Notes: generated from the letters alone by a model not told the origin. A stretch of DNA of 64,000 nucleotides from DATJGR01 sp041739525 (GCA_041739525.1 JBGSNQ010000015.1:1-64000); one strand, 5' to 3'. Counted from the stretch's first letter, positions 8,137 to 17,631 are shown. Numbers and translations are program-made.

Positions 8137-9837
8137 TCATCCGCGGACGAGTTTGCCCGGCAGCGCCCCGGTGTGTTCGCCGTCGGCGAAGATCGGCACG
8201 CCGCTCTTGATGATGTGTTTGTAGCCTTCAACCCGCTGCACCAGGCGCTTCCCGCCGGTGGGGAGGTCGAAGATCGCTTCGGGGCGGTGCAACGACAACT
8301 TCTCGAAGTCGATCACGTTGACGTCGGCGAGTTTACCCTCAGCGAGCAGGCCGCGATCGTTCATGCCGTATGCCGTTGCGGTATCGAACGACAGCTTCCT
8401 GACGAGATACTCGAGGGGCAGGTGTTCGCCCTTCGTGCGGTCGCGTGCCCAGTGCGTGAGAATGAATGTCGGCATGCCTGCATCGGCGATGACGCCGCAA
8501 TGCGCGCCGCCGTCCGACAGGCCGAACATGATGTTCGGATGCTGCATGTTGGCGCGGAAGAAATCGAAGTTGTACGTGCGATATCCGCCGAGCGGCTGAT
8601 AGAACAGCTCTTTGCCGTCGTGATCCACCAGCATGTCGTACATCACTTCGAACGCGTCCTTCCCCGCGCGTTGGGCGATGCCGGCGACGCTGTCTTCGCG
8701 ATCGGGCTCGTAATTCGGCTTTTCGCCGAGCGGGAAGATCTGCCACAAGAGTTCATCGAGGCTCGAAGCGGACAGCGTGCGTGTCAACGTGCTGTGTTCG
8801 GCAAGGATCTGCGCTTTCACGGCAGGATCTTTCATGCGGCTAACGAGTTCGTCGAGCGGCAATGCCTTCAGTTCGTTGGCGAACGTCGGGTGGCGCATGA
8901 AGATGTGGAAATTCGACTGCAGACCATGCAGCACGCCGGTGGGGCGGCCCGCCATCTGCGGACGCACTTCGATGCCCTGCAGACGCGCCTGTTCTGCGAT
9001 GTTGAACATCTTGTTGCCTTCGTACGCGCCTGCGGACGTTGCAACGAGCGTTACCGGCCGGCCGGTCTCTTCCGCGAATTGTGTTACCCAAGCCCACTCG
9101 TCGTCGGTGCCGAGGTGGTCCGACACCAATTCGAACACGCCGTGATCGAGCCCCTTCATAGACAGACCGAGCGCCAGCATTTCATCGCTGCCCGCGAACG
9201 TTCCCGGTACGTGAATGCCGTGTTTGTCCTTGTGCAGCAGCGTGCGCGAACTGGAGAAGCCGAGCGCCCCGGCTTTGATGCCTTCACGAACGATGGCGGC
9301 CATCTCGGCGATTTCTTCGTTCGTGGGCAGGTCGTCGTTGGTGTTGCAGCGCTCTCCCATCACGTATGCACGCACTGCGCCGTGCGGCACCTGCGTAGCA
9401 ATGTCGATGGTGCGCGGCAGTTCTTCGAGCGCATCGAGATACTGCGCGAAGCTCTCCCAGCGCCAGTCGATGCCTTCTGCGAGTGCGGCGCCGGGAATGT
9501 CTTCGACGCCTTCCATCAACTCGATTAGAAAGCTCTCCTGTCCCGGCCGCACCGGTGCGAAGCCGACGCCGCAGTTGCCCATCACTACCGTTGTTACGCC
9601 GTGCCAGCTCGACGGCGCGAGGATCGGATCCCACGTGGCCTGGCCGTCGTAGTGTGTGTGCACGTCGACCCAGCCCGGAGTGACGAGGCAACCTCTTGCG
9701 TCGATCGTGCGCTTCGCGTCGCCGGTGATTTTGCCGATGGCGGTGATTCGGTCGCCGTCGATGGCGATGTCTGCAGCGACGCGGGCATTGCCGCTGCCAT
9801 CGACCACGGTTCCATTGCGAATGATCAGATCGTGCAC
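8137..9837 (-). CDS. D-aminoacylase-type amidohydrolase
   Basis: 566 residues, a full-length amidohydrolase of the N-acyl-D-amino-acid deacylase group. It opens with the beta-sandwich MHDLIIRNGTVVDGSG and ITAIGKI, has the first metal motif VDVHTHYDGQATWDP, further metal/catalytic positions around VSDHLGTDDEW and GLSDGGAHCGVIADA, and the closing sandwich LLAEGKLADVNVIDFEKL. The family hydrolyses N-acyl-D-amino acids or related amides in the cytosol; exact specificity is unknown. It is divergently oriented from the squalene-cyclase-like gene. Confidence 0.85.
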   Translation of the reverse strand: MHDLIIRNGTVVDGSGNARVAADIAIDGDRITAIGKITGDAKRTIDARGCLVTPGWVDVHTHYDGQATWDPILAPSSWHGVTTVVMGNCGVGFAPVRPGQESFLIELMEGVEDIPGAALAEGIDWRWESFAQYLDALEELPRTIDIATQVPHGAVRAYVMGERCNTNDDLPTNEEIAEMAAIVREGIKAGALGFSSSRTLLHKDKHGIHVPGTFAGSDEMLALGLSMKGLDHGVFELVSDHLGTDDEWAWVTQFAEETGRPVTLVATSAGAYEGNKMFNIAEQARLQGIEVRPQMAGRPTGVLHGLQSNFHIFMRHPTFANELKALPLDELVSRMKDPAVKAQILAEHSTLTRTLSASSLDELLWQIFPLGEKPNYEPDREDSVAGIAQRAGKDAFEVMYDMLVDHDGKELFYQPLGGYRTYNFDFFRANMQHPNIMFGLSDGGAHCGVIADAGMPTFILTHWARDRTKGEHLPLEYLVRKLSFDTATAYGMNDRGLLAEGKLADVNVIDFEKLSLHRPEAIFDLPTGGKRLVQRVEGYKHIIKSGVPIFADGEHTGALPGKLVRG

Positions 9838-9983
9838 GGTGCTCTCCTCACTGTGTGCTGTCTGCGGGACGAAAAGGTGTGACCGGACGTTAATGGATGT
9901 GAATTACGTTGTCCATGCGGCGGGCGTGCGCTGAAGGCAGGGCCAGGGCTATAAAGCCCATGAAGCGACGCGGGAGGGTGTGC

Positions 9984-10949
9984 GTGACAACCAGGAAACG
10001 TGATTTCGCACCGACGCAAGCGGTGCTGCATTGGCTGATGGATTCGGATGCGTCGATCCGATGGCAGGTGAAACGCGATCTGCTTGACGAACCCGAAGCG
10101 GCGGTGGCAGCCGAGCGGTCGCGCGTAGCGGTGGAAGGATGGGGCGCGCGGTTACTTGGGTTACAGCAACGTGATGGAAACTGGGGAGGCGGCGCTTGGG
10201 TTCGGCAGAGCTGGGCTTCCACGATGGAAACGCTGACGCTGTTGCGTGAACTGGGACTCGACCCAACGAGCGCACAAAGCCGCAAGGCGATCGATCTGGT
10301 ATGTGCCGGCAGCAACTGGGGGCCGTATCACGGCCACGCACCATTCTTCGAAGGAGAGTCGGAGCCCTGCATCAACGGCAGGGTGCTCGCGTGCGGCGCG
10401 TATTTCGGTCACGCGAGCCAGCGGTTGGTCGATCGGCTTCTGAGTGAGCAACTGTCCGACGGCGGCTGGAACTGCGATGCGCCGCCGAGCACACGTTCTT
10501 CCTTCAACTCGACCCTCTGTGTTCTCGAGGGTCTGTTGGAATACGAGCAGGCACACGGCGGCCACAACGCGGTGACACAAGCGCGCCTGCGCGGCCAGGA
10601 ATATCTGTTGGAGCGAAGTCTGTTCAGATCGCGCACTACGGGCGAGGCGATCGTTCATGACCGGAAGAGCCACGATGATTGGAGGGAGTTCTCGTTTCCA
10701 ACGCGCTGGCACTACGACGTGTTGTGGGCGCTCGATTATCTGCGACGAGCGCATGCGCATCCCGACGAACGATTGCGGGAGGCGCTCGATCTGGTTGTCA
10801 GCAAACGCAATCGTAGTGGCCGGTGGCCGCTCGACCATCAACACGCGGGCGCGGTGCACTTCGTGATGGAGGGCGGAACCGGAACCGCTAGCCGCTGGAA
10901 CACGCTGCGCGCGCTTCGCGTATTGAAGTGGTATTCGGCGCAGAGCTGA
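9984..10949 (+). CDS. squalene-cyclase/prenyltransferase-like alpha-toroid protein, half-size
   Basis: I chose GTG 9984 because GGGAGG (9972-9977) sits six bases upstream; the frame is open further upstream but with un-protein-like sequence. The 321-residue product has terpene-cyclase-like repeats with QW-type motifs: LLGLQQRDGNWGG and LLSEQLSDGGWNCD, and a late segment RSGRWPLDHQHAG. It lacks the DXDD acid motif of squalene-hopene cyclase, and is about half the length of true cyclases (about 630 residues). It may be a non-catalytic alpha/alpha toroid; I cannot assign a function. It stands alone between the amidohydrolase and the SOS-controlled gene. Confidence 0.7.
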   Translation: MTTRKRDFAPTQAVLHWLMDSDASIRWQVKRDLLDEPEAAVAAERSRVAVEGWGARLLGLQQRDGNWGGGAWVRQSWASTMETLTLLRELGLDPTSAQSRKAIDLVCAGSNWGPYHGHAPFFEGESEPCINGRVLACGAYFGHASQRLVDRLLSEQLSDGGWNCDAPPSTRSSFNSTLCVLEGLLEYEQAHGGHNAVTQARLRGQEYLLERSLFRSRTTGEAIVHDRKSHDDWREFSFPTRWHYDVLWALDYLRRAHAHPDERLREALDLVVSKRNRSGRWPLDHQHAGAVHFVMEGGTGTASRWNTLRALRVLKWYSAQS

Positions 10950-11092
10950 GTGAAGCCGCGCTGGACAAACATTGCCTCGCACGAGGGTTCGCGGATGATC
11001 GGCGATGCGGTACACCTCGTACGGGAGCGAGCGGACCTCAAAACGTCCACGTTGCCCGTTTGGAGAGCGCGAACGAGGGTAATTTCGATTGA

Positions 11093-11112
11093 TACTGTAC
11101 GGATATACAGTT
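11093..11112. promoter_or_regulatory. LexA (SOS) box
   Basis: The sequence contains CTGT-N8-ACAG (11095-11110) inside TACTGTACGGATATACAGTT, a near match to the gammaproteobacterial LexA consensus TACTGT(AT-rich)ACAGTA. It lies 33 bp before the chosen GTG start of the radical SAM gene, where it would overlap or abut the promoter. LexA control of the PA0069 homologue in Pseudomonas aeruginosa is, to my knowledge, established, which supports the call. Confidence 0.8.
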
Positions 11113-11145
11113 AGTGTTGCCGTCCGCTTTCGGGAGGACGCCTCC

Positions 11146-12222
11146 GTGCAGACGAAACCGACGCTCATTAAAGGACGCGGCGCACTATCGAATCCGGCCG
11201 GCCGCTTCGAAAAGCAAAGCAGCGAGATCGTCGACGACGGTTGGGGCGAAGACCCGACTCCCGACACCCAACCCGCCACGCAGCTGTTCGCCGACAAGAC
11301 CCGCAACATCATCGCGAGCAACCAATCGCCCGACGTACCGTTCGATCAATCGATCAATCCGTACAAGGGGTGCGAACACGGTTGTGTGTATTGCTTCGCG
11401 CGGCCGAGTCACGCGTATCTCGATCTGTCGCCCGGCATCGATTTCGAAACGAAGATCTTCTACAAGACGAACGTGCAGGAACGCTTGGTCGAGGCGTTCG
11501 GTAAGCGGGGCTACGTTTGCAGCCCGATAGCGATGGGCGCCAACACCGATCCGTATCAGCCGGTAGAGAAGCGCCTGAAGGTCACACGGCAGATCCTCAC
11601 GGTGTTGCGCGATTGGCGGCATCCGGTGTCCATCGTCACCAAGGGCGCGCTGGTGCTGCGCGACATCGATCTCTTGAGTGAGATGGCGGCGCAAGAGCTC
11701 GCATCGGTAACGATGAGTATCACCTCGCTCGACAACACCTTGAAGACGTCGTTAGAGCCGCGTGCGGCAGCGCCGGCAGCGCGGCTGCGTTGTGTGCGCG
11801 AGTTGTCCGCTGCGGGCATACCGGTGAGCGTCCTGATGGCGCCGGTGATACCGGGTGTGAACGACGAAGAGATCGAGGCCGTAGCGGCCGCGAGCGCGGC
11901 AGCAGGGGCGCGCAGCCTAGGCTATGTGGTGTTGCGGCTTCCGTACGAAGTGAAGGATCTGTTTCGCGAATGGCTCGACACCCACGTGCCGGAAAAAGCC
12001 GCGCGAGTGATGAGCATCGTTCGCGACATGCGCGGCGGCAAAGACTACGACTCGAAATGGAGCCAGCGGCAGAAGGGCACAGGGCCGTTCGCGAGCTTGT
12101 TGGCGCGGCGTTTCGAACTCGCCCGCCAGCGCAACGGTCTCGACGGCGCGCGAATGTCGAAGTTGCGCACCGATCTGTTTCGCAATCCGAATGCCGCGTG
12201 CCAGAGCGACATGTTCAGGTGA
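11146..12222 (+). CDS. PA0069-family radical SAM protein (SplB-like), SOS-regulated
   Basis: 358 residues from GTG 11146, which has GGGAGG (11132-11137) eight bases upstream; this start gives the usual family N-terminus with KGRGALSNPAGRF. The radical SAM cluster motif CxxxCxxC is visible as CEHGCVYCF (about residue 75), and an HAYLDLSPG segment follows. The family is related to spore photoproduct lyase and is presumed to act on nucleic acids or in damage response; no reaction is proven. A LexA box lies just upstream. The stop overlaps the GTG start of a small unknown gene (GTGA). Confidence 0.85.
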   Translation: MQTKPTLIKGRGALSNPAGRFEKQSSEIVDDGWGEDPTPDTQPATQLFADKTRNIIASNQSPDVPFDQSINPYKGCEHGCVYCFARPSHAYLDLSPGIDFETKIFYKTNVQERLVEAFGKRGYVCSPIAMGANTDPYQPVEKRLKVTRQILTVLRDWRHPVSIVTKGALVLRDIDLLSEMAAQELASVTMSITSLDNTLKTSLEPRAAAPAARLRCVRELSAAGIPVSVLMAPVIPGVNDEEIEAVAAASAAAGARSLGYVVLRLPYEVKDLFREWLDTHVPEKAARVMSIVRDMRGGKDYDSKWSQRQKGTGPFASLLARRFELARQRNGLDGARMSKLRTDLFRNPNAACQSDMFR

Positions 12223-12587
12223 ACGAGGCGGGTGGCCACCGCCGGTCGCGTTCGTCGGGCGGGGCAACCATAATTGCGCGTCCGTTCAACCCAGAAACGT
12301 TCGACGACATCGTGACCGGCTCGAAGACACTTCAACTGAACTACCGCAATCGTCCGGTCGAACTCGAGATCGTGGACGACAACGAGCTGCTGCTGCGCCT
12401 CGATGGCGTCGTTCGTAAGCGGCGCCGGCGCGAGGGCACGAATTGTGTCTATGTATGGACGAACGTCGAGTTGCATTGGGAAGAACACCATTACATCGAA
12501 GCACGTTGGTGGCCCGCGACGCGGCGTGTTCACCTCACCGTGAACGGGAACACGCTGCTCGACGTCGTGTTGCCCAGTGACCCGTAA
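12219..12587 (+). CDS. small conserved-looking protein of unknown function, coupled to the radical SAM gene
   Basis: 122 residues starting at GTG 12219, which overlaps the stop of the radical SAM gene (GTGA). The N-terminal 15 residues are Arg/Ser/Gly-rich and may be poorly conserved; the remainder looks like a compact beta-rich domain (ETFDDIVTGSKTLQLNYRN, LLLRLDGVVRKRR, VHLTVNGNTLLDVVLP) with several Trp residues. I do not recognise the family. Translational coupling to an SOS gene suggests a damage-related role, which is inference only. It ends one base before the converging histidine kinase gene. Confidence 0.6.
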   Translation: MNEAGGHRRSRSSGGATIIARPFNPETFDDIVTGSKTLQLNYRNRPVELEIVDDNELLLRLDGVVRKRRRREGTNCVYVWTNVELHWEEHHYIEARWWPATRRVHLTVNGNTLLDVVLPSDP

Positions 12588-12588
12588 A

Positions 12589-15303
12589 CTAGTGGCGAAT
12601 CTGGCTAGCGTCATTCGCCGATGAGTTGCGCGCGTTCAGCATCGCTTTCAGCAGCGTCGATTTCTGGATGGGCTTGGTAACGTAGTCGGTCATTCCGGCT
12701 TCCTGCGCACGGCGCCGGAACTCAGGCATTGCGTGCGCGGTCAGCGCGATGATCGGCGTCGATTCGCGGCGAGCTGAGCGCTCCACGGTGCGGATGTGGC
12801 GAGTTGCGGAGTAGCCGTCCATCTCGGGCATTTCGCAGTCCATCAGCACCACGTCGATTTCATTGGCGTGGCTGCCGAACATCTCAACTGCTTCCACGCC
12901 GTTCTCCGCGAAATGCACGGTGGCGCCCCAATTGTTGAGCATCTTGCCGACAACGAGCCGGTTCGTTCGATTGTCCTCCGCTACCAGAACGGCGAGATCC
13001 TCCAGCGGGCGCTGTTCGGCTCCTGTAGCTGAGGCATCTGTGGCAGGTCGAAGGAGGCGCACCAGTTGCGCGAACAGAACCGGCCGCGCAAGCGACTTGC
13101 CGTCGAAGCCGTCGCCGATCCACACCACGTTTGCGGCGTCGATCTCGGAATCAGGTTCCACACAGGTTTCGTCGAGTATCACGCGATCGTGCTTCCCGGG
13201 CATGTGCACTTCGAGTTCGTCGATATCTTCCAGTACGACGAACGTGTCTACCCATCGTGTCATGACGAGACCGATCGAGCGCGCCAGTGCGGCATCGTCG
13301 GAGACCAGAAAAACGCGGGTGGATGGGTCGAGGCTCGTAGTCATCGCCACTTCGATCGGTGGCGCCGACATCGAAAACGTGAACGTCGTGCCGGCGTTCA
13401 GCTCCGTGCTCACTTCGATTTGTCCGCCGAGCAGCTCGATCAGACGTTTTGAGATGGCGAGACCCAGGCCGGTGCCGCCGTAGCGACGGCTGATCGAAGA
13501 ATCCGCCTGCTTGAACCGGTCGAACAACTGCGATGCGTGGTCCGGCGCGATACCGATGCCGGTGTCCTGGATTAGGAACTCGATGCACTCGGCGCGCGTG
13601 GCGTGCGGGCGGACGAGAATGGAAACCTGACCATGTTCGGTGAATTTGATCGCGTTGTTCACGAGGTTGCCAACGATCTGCTTGAGGCGCGTTGGATCCG
13701 ATTTGAAGACCAGCGGAGTGCCCGGCTCGATGTAGGTATAGAAGTCGAGGCTCTTGCGGCGAAAGTGCTCGCGATAGAGCACGTTCACGTCATCCAGCAG
13801 TTCGAGCAGATCCACGGGCATCAGCTCGAGCTCCATCCGGCCCGCTTCGGCCTTCGAATAGTCGAGCACGTCGTTCAGGATGTTCATCAGGGCTTCGCCG
13901 GAGCGCTTCAACGTGGCTATGTAGTAATGCTGTTGTTCGTCCAGCGCGGTGCCGCGCAACAGCTCCGCCATTCCGAGAATGCCGTTCATCGGTGTGCGGA
14001 TTTCGTGGCTCATCGTTGCGAGGAACGATGTCTTGGCGCGATTTTCCTGTTCCGCGATGTCGGCCTTCAGTTCCGATTCCTTCGCGCGCAACTTCGCAAC
14101 GAGTGCTGCATGGTGGGCATTGCGCCGGTCGCTGGAGAGCACCTGAATGTGTTGTGCCAGTGCGATGGCCAGCATCACTCCCATAAATACGCTGAACAGC
14201 AGAATCAACGATTGCACGATGCCGGTTTCGTAGCTCGAGCCGATGATTCGGGCGGATGCCGCAATCGCCATGGTCGCGATCAGCGGGCTGGTTGCGATCG
14301 CGAAGCGACGCGCGTTCGAATCGCCGTCGCGCACCTTCACGACCGCATAGACGAGCAACAGGACGAGGCTCGGTATCAGTGACACCGAAAGCGGCATGAA
14401 CAGCAATGGCATTGGCCAACAGACCAATAGTGTCGCGGCGCCGAGGCAGGCGAAGAGATACACGTGCAATGCACGCCCGATACGGCTCGTGCGATCCACA
14501 CCGAGGAAACCACGGCTGAATTGAATCAATGCAGCAAGGCACAATGGCATCACCGCGGGCAACACTCGCCCCGTCATCCACGGAGTCTCAGGCCATAACA
14601 CCAGGTCCGCGTAACCAATGCCGACGAGTTGCCAGAACGCGATGAGCACGAGGAGGGCGGACAGCCAGGCGTAGTTCGGCGCTCGTGTGATCAGGAACAC
14701 GACCAGGTTGTAGATGCCGAGTACGAGAAGTGCGCCAAGCCCCGCCCCAACGAGCATCTCGTGGCGCAGTCGGTAGGCACTGAATCCGGATTCGCTCCAC
14801 AATCGCGCCGACATCACCATGTTGTCCTTGGATGCGGCGTAGATCGTTAGCGTGGCATGACCGTTCGGCTCCACCTGCAGCGGGATCACGGCATTCGGAA
14901 AGCTCGCGCCGCGGGTCGCGACCGGTAGTCCCGCACCCGTGCGCAAAATCTCGCGATCCGTGTCTGCCGTTTGCAGTCGTGCAACCAGCGATCCCAGACG
15001 ACCGTGCGTGAGTTCCAAAAGCCGGCTCGCCCGGACCGATGAGTGATTGACGAACTCGATCTGGAACCAGTACGCGCCGTCGTAGCGCTCGAATGTAGGG
15101 TCGTCGCGCGAGACGGCCCGAAACAGTGCCGGATCGGGTGGCGCTTCCGAGGTCGCGGTCTGGAACGTCGTCCGGGAAGTGACATCGAGGAAGTGGGTGA
15201 TCTTCCCGACGTCGACTGGTCCGGCATCCGCTGCAGCACAGAACGATGCCGCCAACATGGCAAGACCTGCCAGCAGGCGGCAACAATGACGGAGGCGCTT
15301 CAT
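12589..15303 (-). CDS. hybrid sensor histidine kinase with 7TMR-DISM sensor and receiver
   Basis: 904 residues. Order: signal peptide (1-25), periplasmic DISM-type beta domain (about 30-175; YWFQIEFVNHS, RLLELTHGRLG), seven helices (about 183-388), a short coiled coil (about 395-425), HisKA with MSHEIRTPMNG (His433), HATPase with VNNAIKF, QDTGIGI and GGTGLGLAI, a degenerate receiver-like segment (about 660-755), and a C-terminal receiver (about 770-890) with EDN, VVLMDCEMPEMDG (phosphoacceptor Asp822) and TKP. It likely phosphorylates its own receiver and then an unlinked output. No cognate output regulator is adjacent. It is single-gene, converging on the small SOS-operon gene. Confidence 0.9.
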   Translation of the reverse strand: MKRLRHCCRLLAGLAMLAASFCAAADAGPVDVGKITHFLDVTSRTTFQTATSEAPPDPALFRAVSRDDPTFERYDGAYWFQIEFVNHSSVRASRLLELTHGRLGSLVARLQTADTDREILRTGAGLPVATRGASFPNAVIPLQVEPNGHATLTIYAASKDNMVMSARLWSESGFSAYRLRHEMLVGAGLGALLVLGIYNLVVFLITRAPNYAWLSALLVLIAFWQLVGIGYADLVLWPETPWMTGRVLPAVMPLCLAALIQFSRGFLGVDRTSRIGRALHVYLFACLGAATLLVCWPMPLLFMPLSVSLIPSLVLLLVYAVVKVRDGDSNARRFAIATSPLIATMAIAASARIIGSSYETGIVQSLILLFSVFMGVMLAIALAQHIQVLSSDRRNAHHAALVAKLRAKESELKADIAEQENRAKTSFLATMSHEIRTPMNGILGMAELLRGTALDEQQHYYIATLKRSGEALMNILNDVLDYSKAEAGRMELELMPVDLLELLDDVNVLYREHFRRKSLDFYTYIEPGTPLVFKSDPTRLKQIVGNLVNNAIKFTEHGQVSILVRPHATRAECIEFLIQDTGIGIAPDHASQLFDRFKQADSSISRRYGGTGLGLAISKRLIELLGGQIEVSTELNAGTTFTFSMSAPPIEVAMTTSLDPSTRVFLVSDDAALARSIGLVMTRWVDTFVVLEDIDELEVHMPGKHDRVILDETCVEPDSEIDAANVVWIGDGFDGKSLARPVLFAQLVRLLRPATDASATGAEQRPLEDLAVLVAEDNRTNRLVVGKMLNNWGATVHFAENGVEAVEMFGSHANEIDVVLMDCEMPEMDGYSATRHIRTVERSARRESTPIIALTAHAMPEFRRRAQEAGMTDYVTKPIQKSTLLKAMLNARNSSANDASQIRH

Positions 15304-15350
15304 CCGGAAAGTGTAGTAGTGCCTTCACGCCTCGCAGGGCGAGGGTGCTA

Positions 15351-16031
15351 TCAGTGCGGGTGGGCGGGTCCGAACACCGCGGCGCGCCAGCCGGCGCGGC
15401 TGAACCGGGCGAAGCGTCCTTCCGGCTGCGACAGTCGATCGGCGATCGCGTAGTACACCGCCGGGTTGAATCCGAGGCCGCAATGACTGCCGTACACCTC
15501 GATGTTGTCGGTGAGCGCGCTCGGTTCTTCCATGGCCATCCGCCACGCCACCACCCCGTCGGTCCGGCTATAGATGGCCGTGCTTGGAATGTCGGTGCGC
15601 GGCGCGCTGCCGCCGAACGGACTGCCCAGCGTGATCACCTGGCGCACCTGATCCGGCGCGCGCTTCGCGAGGTTGCGGGCGTGCACGCCGCCGAGACTCC
15701 ACCCGACCAGGCTTGCGCGTTTGCCGGTTTCCTCAGCGACACGCGCGAGTTCGCGATGCAGTTCATCGAACGCGCCGGCCTCTCGCAAACCGAGATTGCG
15801 GCCGAGATTCCACGGCCGGGCGTCGTACCCGATGGAGCGCAGATATTGGCGCAACAGGCGCGTCGACTGATCGCTGGCGGTGAATCCCGGTAAGACGACC
15901 ACGGGATGGCCGTCGCCGCGTTCGACCAGTTGCAGATACGGTGCGGAGGCAGCGAGCGACCCCATCTCCCACATCGTACGAGGCAGTTCGAGCGCACCCA
16001 GCAGGGCACGAGGAGCTTCGTTGACGGGCAT
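15351..16031 (-). CDS. alpha/beta fold hydrolase (lipase/acyltransferase-like)
   Basis: 226 residues from ATG 16031; the frame extends further upstream but that part is un-conserved-looking and runs toward the divergent wax-ester synthase gene. Features: VVVLPGFTASDQS (oxyanion loop), LVGWSLGGVHARNLA (nucleophile elbow GWSLGG), TLGSPFGG, and a late His in YGSHCGLGFNP. This is the layout of lipase-like alpha/beta hydrolases with PGF and GSPF motifs. Cytoplasmic location is likely, since no signal is visible. Its divergence from the wax-ester/DGAT gene makes a role in neutral-lipid turnover plausible, though unproven. Confidence 0.8.
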   Translation of the reverse strand: MPVNEAPRALLGALELPRTMWEMGSLAASAPYLQLVERGDGHPVVVLPGFTASDQSTRLLRQYLRSIGYDARPWNLGRNLGLREAGAFDELHRELARVAEETGKRASLVGWSLGGVHARNLAKRAPDQVRQVITLGSPFGGSAPRTDIPSTAIYSRTDGVVAWRMAMEEPSALTDNIEVYGSHCGLGFNPAVYYAIADRLSQPEGRFARFSRAGWRAAVFGPAHPH

Positions 16032-16184
16032 CGATGAACCTGGCGTGACGGTTGAAACGGCGTTCAATGCTGCATAGCACCATGGCTGAAGTAAACCAGT
16101 TTCTGGCGCTGTGGGTGCAACCGACTGGTGCGCGCAGCAGAGGCGTAGCATGGTGTGCCGGTGAACCTGGGGAGGAGAGCCGCT

Positions 16185-17597
16185 ATGGAACAGCTGTCGG
16201 GGCAGGAGGCGTCGTTCCTTTATGCAGAGTCGAAACACGCACCGCTGCACGTCGGGTCGGTCGCCATATATGACCAATCGACCGTACCGGGCGGGTTGCT
16301 GCGGTTCCGGGAGATCCTGAACTACAACGCGCAGCGGCTACATCTGACGAAGACTTTGAGGCGCAAGGTGGTGCGGGTGCCGTTCGACATCGACCATCCG
16401 TACTGGGTGGACGACAAAGACTTCGATCTGGAATACCACATCCGTCACATCGCGTTGCCTCAGCCGGCAGACTGGCGGCAGCTGTACATCCTGGCGTCGC
16501 GCATCCTCGCAACTCCGCTCGACATGTCGAAGCCGCCGTGGGAGTCGTATTACGTCGAAGGTCTGGATCACGTCGAAGGTTTACCGCCGCGCTGCTTCGC
16601 GGTCATCACCAAGACGCACCACTGTGCGATCGACGGCGCCTCCAGCGTCGATCTCGCCGAGTTGCTGCACGACCTTACGCCGGAGCCGCGGCAGATACCC
16701 CCACCGACGCAAGCGTGGTGTGGCGAGGAAGATCCTGCGGTTGCAGAACTGATGTTGCGCAGCTTCGCCAACAACGCGCTGCAACCGGTGCGCGCCGCTG
16801 AAACATTCGCGCGGTCGCTGCCGGGAATGGCCAAGGCGATGTCGAGCCTTGCCGACCGGCCGATGCAGCCGCCGGCGCCGATTCCGCGCACGCGTTTCAA
16901 CAAAACCATCACTGCGCACCGCGTGATCGGATTCTGCCGCTTCAGCCTCGATGACATTCGTGCCATGCGCAAAAGCGTCAAAGGCGCGACCGTGAACGAC
17001 ACCGTGGTCAGCCTGTGCGGCGGCGCGTTGCGTAAGTACCTCGCCGCGAAGGTCGAGTTACGTACGGAGTCGCTGGTCGCGATGGCGCCGGTCAGCGTGC
17101 GCGGTGCCGACGAGAAAGGCGCGATGGGTAACCGTGTTTCGGGAATGATTATTTCGACGGGCAGCCACATCGAAGATCCGCGCGAGCGGCTCGCACACGT
17201 GCAGCGCAGCTCTGCGCAATCGAAGGCGCTCACCAACGCCATTGGGGCGCGCCAGATGACTGACGCGATGCGCTTCATCCCCGGATCACTGATGGTAATG
17301 GGCACGCGCTTCGCCAGTCAGATGGGCATCCCGAACGTGCAGAATCCGGTCTACAACTGCACGATCACGAATGTACCCGGACCGCAGGTGCCGCTGTATT
17401 CGATGGGCGCGAAGCTTCTGACCATGATCGGCTTCGGCCCGCTTACGGACGGTGTGGGACTGATGTTCCCCGTGGGCAGCTATTGCGGTGAGTTCATGGT
17501 GTCGTTCACCGCATGTCGCGAGATGCTGCCCGATCCGGAGTTCATGGAGCAGTGCATCCGCGACACGTTCGCGCAGATGCGATCGACATTGACTTAG
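16185..17597 (+). CDS. wax ester synthase / diacylglycerol acyltransferase (WS/DGAT)
   Basis: 470 residues from ATG 16185, with GGAGGAG (16171-16177) seven bases upstream. The condensation-type active site KTHHCAIDGAS gives HHxxxDG at residues 145-151, preceded by the conserved PLDMSKPPWE (111-120); the C-terminal half has NVPGPQVPLYSMGAKL and a GLMFPVGSYCGEFMVSF segment typical of the family. It transfers acyl groups from acyl-CoA to fatty alcohols or diacylglycerol, making storage wax esters or triacylglycerol at the cytoplasmic membrane. Full length compared with known bacterial enzymes (about 460). Confidence 0.9.
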   Translation: MEQLSGQEASFLYAESKHAPLHVGSVAIYDQSTVPGGLLRFREILNYNAQRLHLTKTLRRKVVRVPFDIDHPYWVDDKDFDLEYHIRHIALPQPADWRQLYILASRILATPLDMSKPPWESYYVEGLDHVEGLPPRCFAVITKTHHCAIDGASSVDLAELLHDLTPEPRQIPPPTQAWCGEEDPAVAELMLRSFANNALQPVRAAETFARSLPGMAKAMSSLADRPMQPPAPIPRTRFNKTITAHRVIGFCRFSLDDIRAMRKSVKGATVNDTVVSLCGGALRKYLAAKVELRTESLVAMAPVSVRGADEKGAMGNRVSGMIISTGSHIEDPRERLAHVQRSSAQSKALTNAIGARQMTDAMRFIPGSLMVMGTRFASQMGIPNVQNPVYNCTITNVPGPQVPLYSMGAKLLTMIGFGPLTDGVGLMFPVGSYCGEFMVSFTACREMLPDPEFMEQCIRDTFAQMRSTLT

Positions 17598-17631
17598 CTA
17601 TCCGAAAAGGAGAGCGGGTCGCGCCGTTGGT

